From assembly GCA_028023455.1 (NCBI GenBank), contig JAQFVV010000020.1:8913092-8977091 (forward strand): a stretch of DNA of 64,000 bases, read 5' to 3'. Below are positions 37,279-47,817 of the stretch, piece by piece (the first letter of the stretch is position 1; each line of letters starts with the position of its first letter). The position numbers and the translations under genes are program-made. Source of the DNA: Epiperipatus broadwayi (Eukaryota; Onychophora; Udeonychophora; Euonychophora; Peripatidae). The notes under the pieces were generated by a model that saw only the letters and a program-made list of their open reading frames with translations, had not been told where the DNA came from and ran no database searches.

Positions 37279-38429
37279 TGGAGTTATAAAGAAGATATTT
37301 CATCTAATATAAATCAAATATTTAATTAGCAAATTACCCTTCAAAAAATTTCCAGTTAATAAATAAATAATGTTACTTTTATCAATTAATATTTCATTAT
37401 GAGTGTTTTTAAAAAAAATAAGTTAAATTTTATTTGGAAAGGTATTCTTACTAACATTACAATTCAAAATGGTGAAATTATCTTTTGAAATTATCTTTCA
37501 AAAATTAGAATAATAGATTTTCTTTTATATTCTGATAGATGTGATTTACAGATATTTTGATTAAATTCCAAATTTATGTTTATGAATTATCAGTGATTCA
37601 AAATTGTCACTATTTAAACTTACATATTTTACCAAGTTAAAATGGTTAGAATATAGTCACATAATCGTAGAAATTAATGAAAAAATCAAGTGGTTTATTA
37701 CTCAGGAGTTCATAAAATATTTGAGCATTGACAGTGACATCCTTGAAGTCATGATCCATGTATCTTCTTGACTTCCAAATGCAGAGCATAGAGATAAGTA
37801 TTATGATTAACATAATATTTAGGATCTAATTAAAATGTATGGGCAATAAAGATATTGCTGTTTCCATTTTAAAATGACCATTATATATATTCTTGTTGTT
37901 GCAGTTGTTATTACTATGTGGTGATTGATATGCTTAAAAACATGGATAAAATGTTCATCAACATTCATTAGTCAGTGAGTTGAATTTACTGACTCTTTAC
38001 ATCTAAGTTTAAGATAATGAAACACCGTGATCATTTTTTTCATATGCCTAATAGTTCTTAACTTAAATATCAGTCAAGGTTGCAATTAACACTAGATAAT
38101 CATCAATGATGACTTCTTATTTACAATTGTGGATTATATTTAAATGAAAAAAAAGTGCAAATTAGAAAGAAAAATGTCATACTTTGTGAAATTAGAAGAA
38201 AAGCTAACTTGAAAAGTAAACATATATTTTACTTTAAAAGCACAACTATTGGAAGTTATAAAATTTAACAGAAGGTACCAAATACAGATAATTTTAGTTC
38301 CACAATTTTGTGATGAAAAAGTAGAGATTTTTGTATGGATAAATAAAATGCCTTGAATCAGACCAAACATTTTAAAATTGTCACAGGAGGCTTTATTGTT
38401 AGAATTTGTAAATGATTGAAAGTTGAAAA
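37279..38429. other. AT-rich DNA, no gene seen
   Basis: No recognisable element. A 76-residue minus-strand frame at 38140-38370 has no known feature. Confidence 0.45.
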
Positions 38430-39500
38430 TGCTGTGGAAAAATTTTGTTACAGTGACAGAAAATTGAATGAGAACCCAGATTTGTAGAATTTGCAGAAAA
38501 AGTAAAATGGTGCACTGTCTATTTTGATATTTTTTTCAAGAAATTGACACATGGAAATGAAAATTAAAGCATCCAAATGAAAGTAAGCAGAATTAAATTA
38601 TTTTTTACTAACAGAAGGAATATAATTATGATTATAATGTTCTTATAGATAGAAAGTGATTACCAATTTATGAGATATAAGATGAATGTTAATGCAAACC
38701 AAAAGGCAGAAGCTATTTAATGAGATGATATTCCTAACCTTCAGCCAAATGACTTTAGAACATTTTAATAGACTCTGAAAATACATAAGATGTAACTAAG
38801 ATTAACTAAGAACTAATAGTTAACACACAAAAAAAAACATCTATTGACTAATACATTTTTAATTGACACACAAAAAAAAAGGATTGAGAAAATAGTTTAT
38901 AATGATCATTAGAAATAATTGAACATCTGGAATATAATTGTGAATTATTAAGAAAAATTATAGAAGAAAAATTTCAAATGCATAAAACAAAATATAGATT
39001 ATCGGAAGAAATGTTATTTCAACCACACAAAGAAAAATATCATGAAAGATATGGAAGAGTTTTGCAAAGAATTATGATGCAATAAAGAATAATAAACAAA
39101 ATAGCTTCTATACTTAGAACATTATCTGCATTTCCAAGTATTTTAAAGAAAGAAATAAGATGTACAACTAAATTTACAAAGAAAAAAACTTTAGGAAATT
39201 ATTGAATTGATTGATATTTTATAAGAAGCAGATGAGAAAATTAAAAAAAATTGTTGACTCAACTATATACCAAATTTCTAAATGATAAAGACGTACCAAA
39301 AATTGGATAAATGCAGTAATGATATTAATAGATATGAAAGATAAAAAAGAAATTATAAGATCTTTACCAAGATAATACAACTCAATGGCAGTATATGTTG
39401 GGACTCCAACCAAATACAAAAACAGAATGATGAGCTGGAATTAAAAGTGGCTTTAACACAGTGGATAATAACTCAATATTAAGTGAAATTATAGAAAGAA
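38430..39500 (+). pseudogene. decayed RTE-like LINE: endonuclease end and start of reverse transcriptase
   Basis: Translation of 38586-38720 in one frame gives IKLFFTNRRNII and, past one stop, ESDYQFMRYKMNVNA. These match the endonuclease motif IDYFLTNRRN...SDHRLVR of RTE elements. Further on, about 38985-39080 gives KTKYRLSEEM, like the linker KxKLSxET before the reverse transcriptase. Multiple stops and frameshifts mean no protein is made. Both ends are undefined; no (TGA)n tail follows, so the 3' part was lost. Confidence 0.6.
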
Positions 39501-39663
39501 CCAATGAATATAAATTCTTATTATATTAAAATATTTTAAAGTAAAGCAATTATATTTTGTATTACATTTTTTATCATGTTAATTAATTTATTAAGGTTGT
39601 ATTATAAATGTTATATAATGAACATGCTAATAGCTACTATCAAGCTTTTCAGAATATGCCTAT

Positions 39664-39702
39664 CCTCAGACCAGTTTCTAACTCTGGCTTTCATCAGTGA
39701 GT
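39664..39702 (-). ncRNA. hammerhead ribozyme, family D, intact core (minus strand)
   Basis: Read on the minus strand: stem I ACTCA/TGAGG (4 pairs), core CTGATGA, stem II AGC/GTT with loop CAGA (A-U, G-U, C-G above an A-A mismatch), core GAAA, stem III C-G with a two-base loop, and cleavage triplet GTC followed by TGAGG. All universally required bases are present. The predicted cut lies between 39669 and 39668. The short stem III is like that of Penelope-type hammerheads, which may act better as dimers. Confidence 0.72.
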
Positions 39703-39946
39703 CACTAATAATATTCAACATTAGATTTAAAATACCAGGTCAAGCCCAGAACATTATATGATGTTTATCTAATGTTTATCTAAAGCTATTAATATAAGAT
39801 TATCTGAACTTAGTTCAGTCCTGTATGGCTATTTAAGTTAAATAGCTGGATTTGAAGACATATGGATGTCTAAAAATTTCAGATTTTACTTAATAGTTAA
39901 ACATTAGATAAAGTGCTGGACTTGATCTGGTATTTTAAATCCAATG

Positions 39947-39985
39947 CCTCACTGATTAAAGCCAGAGCTAGAAACCTGTCTGAGG
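39947..39985 (+). ncRNA. hammerhead ribozyme, family D, one core change
   Basis: Stem I CCTCA/TGAGG is perfect, stem II AGC/GCT with loop CAGA is perfect above an A-A pair, and GAAA and GTC are intact. The core reads CTGATTA, so the required G8 is U; this copy should be inactive or very slow. It gives the best stem II of the family. Confidence 0.65.
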
Positions 39986-40324
39986 ACAGGGATATTCTGA
40001 AAAGCTTATTAAGAGCTATTGGCATGCTCATTATATAATATTTGTAATACAATCTTATTAAATTAAGTCACTTGATATATGACTTGATTTTCTTGCAATT
40101 ATTGTTATTGCTCTTAAAGCTTTGGTGATTTTATATTGCTAAAGCTATTAATATTTGGTGTAACTGAACTTAATTCAGTCTCATATGGCTATTTAAGTTA
40201 GACAGCTGGATTTGAAAACATATAGATGTCTGAAACTTTCAGATTTTCTACTTCATAGTTAAACATTAGAAAAAGTGTTGGACTTGGCCTGGTATTTTAA
40301 ATCTAATGCTTGAATATTCTAGCA

Positions 40325-40363
40325 CCTCACTGATGAAAGCCAGATCTAGAAACCAGTCTGAGG
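40325..40363 (+). ncRNA. hammerhead ribozyme, family D, intact core
   Basis: Stem I CCTCA (40325-40329) pairs fully with TGAGG (40359-40363). Core CTGATGA is at 40330-40336, stem II region at 40337-40348 (weak: two Watson-Crick pairs in this copy), core GAAA at 40349-40352, stem III C-G with loop CA, and GTC at 40356-40358. Predicted cleavage is after 40358. This is the cleanest core in the window. Confidence 0.75.
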
Positions 40364-40664
40364 ATAGGGATATGCTTGTTAAGAGCTATTGGCACACTCA
40401 TTATATAATATTACATTTTTAAATAAGGGATAGAACAAACATGTGCATGTGGGAAAAAAAATTATTTAGCAAAGATTGATTTATTTTTCTAGAATATACA
40501 TTTATAAATAACTTGACAAATTTCTTCTAACTTCTTAAAGTCAGATGTCACATGACCTAGTTTAATAAGCTAAAAATTTTAGATTTTCTACTTAATAGTT
40601 ATATATTAGCTAAAGTGTTGGGTTTGTCCTGGTATTTTTAATCTAATGCTTGAATATCCTAGCA

Positions 40665-40702
40665 CCTCACTGAGGACGCCAGTAGCAGAAACCGGTCTGT
40701 GG
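40665..40702 (+). ncRNA. hammerhead ribozyme, family D, intact core
   Basis: Stem I CCTCA/TGTGG has one U-U mismatch. Core CTGAGGA (40670-40676) fits CUGANGA. Stem II is GC/GC with loop CAGTA, GAAA lies at 40688-40691, stem III is C-G, and GTC at 40695-40697. Predicted cleavage is after 40697, 339 nt from the previous site. Confidence 0.68.
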
Positions 40703-40775
40703 TTGGGGATATTCTGCAAAGCTTGTTAAGAGCTTATTTGCAAGCACTCTATATAAAAATCACATATTATACATT

Positions 40776-41387
40776 TCCAACGTTTCAACTGGTTTTTTTT
40801 TCACTATTACAGTTATTGTAATATATATTGAATATACATTTAATGATATTCATTAAAAAATTAATTAAAATTTAATTGAATAAACATCTACGAACTTTAC
40901 AATTTTATGAGTTATTTATTTTAAATAAGTATCTGTAAAATTATTTTAATATCCAGAAATAAAAATGAAGCAATTAAAGATTGAGATGTTTTTTTGCTTC
41001 ATTTTTGAATGGTTCTAAAGTTTTACCACCTTGATTAAAAAATCATTTTGCCAGGCAGTAATCATGGTGACATCTTCCAATATTTCATGAACAAACAAAG
41101 AAAGCCCCAGTGCATGATGGAGAATATTATGTGATCCAGACATCGTATGATAACTGGTATAAAAGCTGGAATTTGGAAAATACAGACAGTCATGACTCAA
41201 ATTTTTAAATAGCCATTTTGTGTGCAATCTATATGATGATCAGCTAGATAAACAGGTAGGCAGTTGCATTTTCTAGGCAAATGGTTTTTTCTCATAACAA
41301 CAAATAAACCAGAAAACATCATTAATTAATTTGTTAATTCTTTATTTCAAAAAACTCATTTATTACAGTCAACCACTAGTATATTTG
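40776..41387. other. AT-rich DNA, no gene seen
   Basis: No recognisable element. Confidence 0.45.
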
Positions 41388-41570
41388 GAGCTCAGACTTT
41401 CATACAACCCTCAACTCTTCACACTATCTCATATCATTGATACCCTTGACCACATACATGTCTAAAAGATAAATAACATATATGTGGTCAAGTGTATCTG
41501 TGGTATAAGATAGTGTGGAGAGTTGAGGGTCATGTGAAAATCTAAGCTCAAAATACCCTATATATTGCAT
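41388..41570. mobile_element. family C mini-palindrome
   Basis: gagctcagactttcatacaa and caactcttcacactatctca on the left are mirrored by tgtggagagttgagggtcat and atctaagctc on the right. It consists of the two family C ends with the middle deleted (about 180 bp). Confidence 0.65.
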
Positions 41571-41830
41571 TGTTTGTACAGGTACACATATAGCCTGTAT
41601 GTTAGATAGTCAACTGTTAGTATAAAAATGGACAGCCTGACTTATGGAATGCTGTCTCACAAGTTCACTGGATTTTTTCATTGGAAGTAATGGTAAATAA
41701 CTGCTAATTGGAAAATTATATTTATTAACCCCTCACATAAATCACTTATGTTTATTTTCAAAATATTATAAAATATTTGTTTTTTACTTTATGAAAATAT
41801 GAATATTGAGTCTCAACAGGGTAAATCTAA

Positions 41831-41945
41831 TCAAGCGTTAGTGGCCTAGTGGTTAGCATAGCTGCCTTCCAAGCAGCTAGCCCGGGTTCACTTCCTGGTC
41901 AATGCAGTGTAAATGTATCTTGTCTGAATTATGCAAGACAAAACT
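41831..41945 (+). mobile_element. tRNA-Gly-derived SINE, copy S1
   Basis: Bases 41835-41906 resemble tRNA-Gly(UCC): GCGTTAGTGGCCTAGTGG (A box inside), anticodon arm CTGCCTTCCAAGCAG with TCC anticodon, and B box GGGTTCACTTCC. The acceptor stem pairs only partly (GCGTTAG against TCAATGC), so this is a SINE head or tRNA pseudogene rather than a working tRNA. Downstream TTGTCTgaattatgcAAGACAA forms a hairpin, probably the tRNA-unrelated SINE part. It shares the tcaagcgttagtgg start with S2-S4 but has a different 3' part. Confidence 0.7.
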
Positions 41946-43413
41946 TTAAACCATTTTTTCAACTCGAATATCCCTCTATAAACTTGTAGCTTATAGAAAT
42001 TAATTGTGATTCAAAAAGTAATGAAAATCACTTTCCTTATGTATGATAAACTATTTGTTTTATCAGAGATAAGATCAGAATCCCTAGCTTCATGGATTAA
42101 AGATCTATAAAAGGAATAGATTAATTTTGTATCTCAAATTAAAGAAGTAATAAACACTAATCTTTTGGATAAAATTATAGCATCTGTTCAAATGGATTAA
42201 ATTGCTGCATGAAATAAACTGATTTGTAGCCAATGCACAAGAGATTGCATTACATATTATCAATGCTAAATATTGAAATAATATTCAATGGATAATGAAT
42301 TAGGAAATGACATATTTAAATGCCATTTCTGAATTGTGCATTATCAAAGCAAATATTAAATATGATAAACAACCAAGTGATATGCAATCTTAAAATAGAT
42401 TGTGTTGAATGTAACTTACCTTGAATCAACAAGTATGCTAAATGCAATTTATTAATCTTTATGCCATATCCAGAAAGGATTACATTATAAAGTGAAATTA
42501 TTTATGCTTTCCATCATCTGTGATGCTATTATTTTAAAAGCACTTGTAAATACCCAAGAACCATGAAATAGTTTGCAAGTATCACTATATCATTGGGATA
42601 ATTTTTAAATCATCATAATGATTTGAGGATTATTTAATGCATTTTCTTTTCACTTCATTGTTTTTTCCTTAGTTAGTTAATATTAATGCAATAATATGTG
42701 TCATGTACAGGTAATATTTTTATTTAATGATTATTATTGTTGAGATTGAATGTGATTAAGTATGATTTATCTTATGTTTAGGTTGGATAAAAGTAAGTAG
42801 CTATTAAACTTACATAAAACTATGCTGTTTGCAATTATTATATGTTTTATGGGTTCTTAGGTTCACTTTAAAGTTAAAATGGAATTAGTCATCCTTGCAT
42901 AGATGAGTAAATCTGTAAGGAATATTGTGTGTCACTCTTGTGTGTTAATTTTTTACTGTTATATAGTATATAACAAGGCAGCCTAATGATCTAATTATAT
43001 TTTGTTAATAGAACAGTCATCCTAACATTTAATCATGCACTTGAATCCAGTAAAGAATCTTGAGGCAAAATCAATAGTACAACATGGTAAATATCATCTA
43101 GGTATGCAAACCAATGATTTGTATTTACTGCTCTTAAAAGAATAAAAACTCCAGCATTATTAAGCGAGGTTGATTGATAATTGATTAGTTAATGATACAA
43201 ACTAATTAAGAATGACTATAAAACATTTTTATTATAATGATGATACTTATTATCTTCCAGTATTTAAATTGAGGGTTATTTTGAAATAATAAACAGCCTA
43301 TTCCTATTTGATATTAGTCTTCATAACCCTTTCTGATAACACACTTTCCATATCTCAAGTTTACAATAGATTTGGGAAACAAATAGTAATATTTATTAGA
43401 TATTTAATATACG
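41946..43413. other. AT-rich DNA, no gene seen
   Basis: No recognisable element or protein-like frame. Confidence 0.5.
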
Positions 43414-44336
43414 TTCTTCTTCTTCTTCTTCTTCTTCTTCTTCTTCTTCTTCTTCTTCTTCTTCTTCTTCTTCTTCTTCTTCTTCTTCTTCTTCTTCTTC
43501 TTCTTCTTCTTCTTCTTCTTCTTCTTCTTCTTCTTCTTCTTCTTCTTCTTCTTCTTCTTCTTCTTCTTCTTCTTCTTCTTCTTCTTCTTCTTCTTCTTCT
43601 TCTTCTTCTTCTTCTTCTTCTTCTTCTTCTTCTTCTTCTTCTTCTTCTTCTTCTTCTTCTTCTTCTTCTTCTTCTTCTTCTTCTTCTTCTTCTTCTTCTT
43701 CTTCTTCTTCTTCTTCTTCTTCTTCTTCTTCTTCTTCTTCTTCTTCTTCTTCTTCTTCTTCTTCTTCTTCTTCTTCTTCTTCTTCTTCTTCTTCTTCTTC
43801 TTCTTCTTCTTCTTCTTCTTCTTCTTCTTCTTCTTCTTCTTCTTCTTCTTCTTCTTCTTCTTCTTCTTCTTCTTCTTCTTCTTCTTCTTCTTCTTCTTCT
43901 TCTTCTTCTTCTTCTTCTTCTTCTTCTTCTTCTTCTTCTTCTTCTTCTTCTTCTTCTTCTTCTTCTTCTTCTTCTTCTTCTTCTTCTTCTTCTTCTTCTT
44001 CTTCTTCTTCTTCTTCTTCTTCTTCTTCTTCTTCTTCTTCTTCTTCTTCTTCTTCTTCTTCTTCTTCTTCTTCTTCTTCTTCTTCTTCTTCTTCTTCTTC
44101 TTCTTCTTCTTCTTCTTCTTCTTCTTCTTCTTCTTCTTCTTCTTCTTCTTCTTCTTCTTCTTCTTCTTCTTCTTCTTCTTCTTCTTCTTCTTCTTCTTCT
44201 TCTTCTTCTTCTTCTTCTTCTTCTTCTTCTCCTCCTCCTCCTCCTCCTCCTCCTTCTTCTTCTTCTTCTTCTTCTTCTTCTTCTTTCTTCTTCTTCTTCT
44301 TCTTCTCCTCCTCCTCCTCCTCCTTCTTCTTCTTCC
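43414..44336. repeat. giant (TTC)n/(GAA)n microsatellite
   Basis: About 272 uninterrupted TTC units (43414-44229), then eight TCC units (44230-44253), then further TTC with one inserted T near 44285 and a second TCC block at about 44306-44323. One strand is pure pyrimidine for more than 900 bases. Such mirror-symmetric GAA/TTC DNA is known to form intramolecular triplexes and to impede polymerases. The two 365-residue open frames here (poly-Leu and poly-Glu) are translations of the repeat, not genes. Confidence 0.98.
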
Positions 44337-44460
44337 TCAAAAACATCATCACTGCATATTCACGATATAAAAAAGATCGTATTTGAAATATTAGATTACA
44401 CTTAAAATCTATTTGGATTAAATACATCATTATTGCCTTAATGCTATCTGAAATATAAAT

Positions 44461-44570
44461 GTCAAGCATTGGTGGACAAGAGGTCAGTGACAACTGCTTG
44501 AGATGCTTTACAAGCAGTTGTCCCGGGTTAGCGGGTTCACTTCCCGGATGATGTTATACACATGAGAAAA
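44461..44570 (+). mobile_element. tRNA-derived SINE, copy S3
   Basis: Starts gtcaagcattggtgg, has an anticodon-arm-like actgcttg...caagcagt hairpin, then a strong B box gcgggttcacttcccg, and ends gatgttatacacatgagaaa. Same family as S2 and S4. The A-box part is more diverged than in S1. Confidence 0.68.
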
Positions 44571-45119
44571 TATATATATATGTATCGGATAAGACGATAT
44601 AAATAAAATCTCTTTTACATTGTTGTATTCTAAAATGCACAAACACACTCTATATTCATGCATTTATTTTCTTACTTTATAAAACTCTGAGATAAATCAT
44701 TAATCAACTTTACATTACTGAATAGAGTTAAGAGTACACATATTATTGGATAACCCTGAGAAATTTATTGAATATAAATCTATAAATAATTATTATAGAA
44801 TAGTTTTAGCTTGTGTGGAAATATATAAAAACTTGAATGCATTGCAAATTGCAAGTTAAGTTTCAGTTTGTAGTCACACTTCTCCACATTAGCGACCACA
44901 GTATTGACATGCCATCTCATTCACACTTTCTCTATATTATTGCCAACAAGATCACAACTGGTCAATTTCTGTATGGTTTCAATAGAATTCAAGGAGAGTC
45001 TAAAAAATTAAGATTGATATGGGTGATATAACTGAGTGATATTGTATTTGTAAAATATTTTACATCAGTATTATAATAAATATTTTGTGGTTAAAGAAGG
45101 TGGAGAATAAAAAGTATAT
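44571..45119. other. AT-rich DNA, no gene seen
   Basis: A 64-residue frame at 44837-45031 has no recognisable feature. Confidence 0.45.
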
Positions 45120-45830
45120 GGAGATTATTATGGACATCTAGATTCTGTGAAGATGTAATTGCTTTTGCAAATAATGATCAATTGTTAGACAAAAGCACAG
45201 TAATAGAACTAAAGATTAATGTTAAAAAAGATTAAAGTTTAATGGTCTTCAGAGGAAAATAAAATTAGAGATTAGTAATCATGAATCATAGCAACTACAA
45301 ATATATTGACCTCATTGTTAATAAAGATAGAAACACAATAGAGAAAATTAATCATAGACTAAGATTTGATGCAGTGCTTTTGATAAAAATAATTGAATAT
45401 TTAAAAAAAAGTTTTAACAAATAAGTTTTATCAGTACTAAGATATGGATTTTAGAAACTTATCTGGAAAAGCAATATAGAGATTTTAGGCTATTTACAGA
45501 AGTGCAGTGAGATCTATGTAGGGAAGAAAGAAGGGAATCAACAACATGGATGAATGATCGATCAACTATGATTGACATTATTTTAAAAAAGTCTAAAATG
45601 GATTTGTGTTGAATATATTTCTAAAAGAGATAATAATAGATATAAAATAATGTAGATTTCAAAAAATTATAAAAGACCTAAAAATAAATCAGATGCGAGA
45701 TTGATAAATTAAGAAAGTTTGTTAGCGTGATGTGGAAAAGAGAGGCTATAGATCATAGATATTGCATTAAACATGGAGAGACCTTCAACCTGCAGTAAAT
45801 TGATAATGATTGAAAATAATGGTAATATTC
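45120..45830 (+). pseudogene. decayed RTE-like LINE, reverse transcriptase C-terminal half
   Basis: Around 45150, translation gives VIAFANNDQL, a decayed YADD-like reverse transcriptase active site. Around 45340, INHRLRFDAV corresponds to the EI..RI....F post-catalytic region. Bases 45690-45800 match the RTE tail nucleotide by nucleotide (gatgtggaaaagagaggcta, catggagagaccttcaacct). Stops and frameshifts are frequent. The (TGA)n tail has degenerated to tgataatgattgaaaataat. Confidence 0.6.
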
Positions 45831-46059
45831 AGGTTGTGAAAATGGAAAGTCTATAATATTATTACAAATACTTGTCAATAAAATATTACTTTTAAAACTT
45901 AAATATTTTTTAAATTTCTTTCAGTCATTGTGTTAATTCAATAAAGATTCAAAACAGAACTAAATATTTAAATAATAAAAAAGTTTCAACCTCACATGGA
46001 TATTATATCTAGACTACCAAATCAAGTTTTATGCACATATCATCCAGCATATTTATTTA

Positions 46060-46350
46060 AACAAGCAAAACTCTATATGTATTGCCACACAGTGCAAGCC
46101 AGAGTAATCAATGGATTCCAGAAGGCTTGTGCATAAAATCCTCATCTAGTGCCTACTGATCCAATATCCTTAGACTAGTTTCTGGCTTATGGCCTTTGTC
46201 AGTAAGGAGCCTTGGATCTGGGGATTTTATACACAAGCCTTCTGGCATCCATTGATTACTCTGGCTTGCACTGAGTGGCGATACGTATAGAGAGTTTTGC
46301 CTGTTTTAATAACAGTTATAAGCAAGAATAAAAAATGGTGATCATGTGAT
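46060..46350. mobile_element. family A foldback element, short copy
   Basis: The left arm (aaactctatatgtattgcc through the minus-strand ribozyme region) is complete. The right arm begins only at ggggattttatacacaag and ends gatcatgtgatca, so the plus-strand ribozyme is deleted. The minus-strand hammerhead region (46168-46207) has stem I CCTTA/TAAGG fully paired and GAAA and GTC intact, but the core reads CTGACAA (G8 lost). Confidence 0.7.
46168..46207 (-). ncRNA. degenerate hammerhead ribozyme, family A (minus strand)
   Basis: CCTTA, CTGACAA, stem II GGC/GCC with loop CATAA, GAAA, C-TA-G, TC, TAAGG. Compared with the consensus CCTCA/TGGGG, both strands of stem I changed so that pairing is kept or improved. 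G8 to A in the core should abolish activity. Confidence 0.45.
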
Positions 46351-46985
46351 CATATTTATTTAAACATTAATGCAAATATGACATTCACATATAAATATGA
46401 ACAAGAAATGTAGCAAAAAATTCACATTAAAACTTCCTTAGAAAGTAAACTGAAATCAAATTTTTGGAAATGTTTTGTAATTAGATTTATGTGTTTTATT
46501 TAATTGTTTATTTTGCCTCTATAAAATTTATAAATAAATTACCACTGAACATTACTTGCTTCTCACTGAATACTATGAAAATACTGCAAATATTATCATG
46601 GTCCTTGTTAATTTAAATGGTCATACAATTTTTACTTTTTTTATTGTTAAACTAAAAATTACTTGTAAAGAAATGTGTAAAATAATCAGAATTTCAATAG
46701 GCATCTCAATACTTTTATTACGATCTGAAATATATTCTCGTGTATTTTAAAATGAAAGAAAGTAGAGAATTCAGGCATAATTTTATTTTTGTCTTCTGTA
46801 GTCTACTGAAATTAAATTTATCATTATGCCTGCTTGTTGTTATGTTTTGTCATACAATTCTTATCTCCTAAAAGTTAATTTTCCCACCATATCCATTGTT
46901 TATTTCAAAATTATACTTTAATAACTGCTTATCATAAATTTTAAAATTAAACATATGCATTAATTCTAAACTGTTTAATTGCAAG

Positions 46986-47112
46986 TTTTTTTTTTCATTT
47001 TTTTTTTTTCATTTGTCATAGCATCGGCCGGGACATGAATCCACAACTGTCTGCAACCAACTACTTGCTTGCAAGGCAGCTGCCATGACCTCTTGGCTAA
47101 CAACGCTTGACA
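46986..47112 (-). mobile_element. tRNA-derived SINE, copy S4
   Basis: On the minus strand it starts gtcaagcgttgttagccaag, has agctgccttgcaagcaagta as anticodon-arm region, a weak B box (ggattcatgtcccgg), and the tail gatgctatgacaaatg followed by A-rich DNA. The A-rich end (poly-T on plus, 46987-47010) is the expected SINE 3' tail. Confidence 0.65.
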
Positions 47113-47139
47113 GTTATTGTTTTTAAATATTACCAAAAT

Positions 47140-47385
47140 CACTCTTTTCTTTATGCTGTAATATCCTATATGTATAATTTATCCAAACCACTTCGATACA
47201 TATACCTATGTTTCGACTCTCCTACAGTCTTCTTCAAAGCCAGTTTACTTTAATCTTTTAAAAAACATTTTTTAAGAGATTAAAGTGAACTGACTCTGAA
47301 GAAGACTGCAGGACAGTCGAAATGTATGTGTATGTATATATGTACAAATAAAGAGTTTTGCTAAAAAGTGTTCAAAGTGGTTTAG
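47140..47385. mobile_element. family H palindromic element, second copy
   Basis: Left arm tatacctatgtttcgactct...tcttcttcaaagccagttta and right arm taaagtgaactgactctgaa...gacagtcgaaatgtatgtg are inverted copies around an A/T-rich centre near 47262. The plus-strand motif CTGAAGAAGACTGCAGGACA is followed by GTCGAAA. The stem GACTG/CAGTC is fully paired. Confidence 0.55.
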
Positions 47386-47817
47386 ATAAATTGTAATTAT
47401 AAGTTATTGTTTTGTTTCATTCCCCATATCATGTTTAGAAAATAGATATTTAACACAACTGACTTTTTTTATATATTAATTTTATTCACCTCTCATATTT
47501 GTTCGTGTTATACTAATGAGCTATTAATTTGCCAATTTATATATTTTTTTCTTTTGTAAGTTACATTATAAAAATTAATATCATTCGAATTCTAGGATTA
47601 AAGTAGATATAGAATTAAACACCATTCTACTATAAATTAAGCAATTTATTGTGCAAATCAGAAAACATTTAAAGTATAAAATATCTAAATTTTTAATTTC
47701 TGTGGCAACTTTGTGACCAAAATATTCATTTGCTTTTATCCCATCATATCTTATTACAGAATTTATATATATTACAAATAATTAAATCCATCTTGTTTAC
47801 TTCATATTTTAATAGTT
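47386..47817. other. AT-rich DNA, no gene seen
   Basis: No recognisable element. Confidence 0.45.

Larger units (their letters stand above)
39575..40775. mobile_element. family D retrozyme-like array: one inverted and three tandem ribozyme monomers
   Basis: The left unit (about 39575-39770) is on the minus strand; the three following units (to 40072, 40420 and 40775) are on the plus strand. Unit landmarks are ctatttaagtta, gctggatttgaa, ggtattttaaatct, the ribozyme, then gggatattctg and gttaagagctattggca. Every unit contains a hammerhead at the same place. Plus-strand cleavage points fall after 39980, 40358 and 40697, giving monomers of 378 and 339 nt. The first two units form a palindrome about 0.5 kb long. 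There is no open frame, so mobility would depend on another element's enzyme. Ribozyme-ended short monomers in tandem are the layout known for animal retrozymes and Penelope-like terminal repeats. Confidence 0.75.

Noticed and set aside
41835-41906. Functional tRNA-Gly(UCC) gene
   Set aside because: The anticodon and T arms are good, but the acceptor stem has mismatches and related sequences (S2-S4) show a repeat family.
43308-44405. 365-residue open frame, plus strand, mostly leucine
   Set aside because: It is a translation of the (TTC)n tract; flanking residues have no protein character.
43396-44493. 365-residue open frame, minus strand, mostly glutamate
   Set aside because: It is the complementary translation of the same microsatellite and extends into a SINE.
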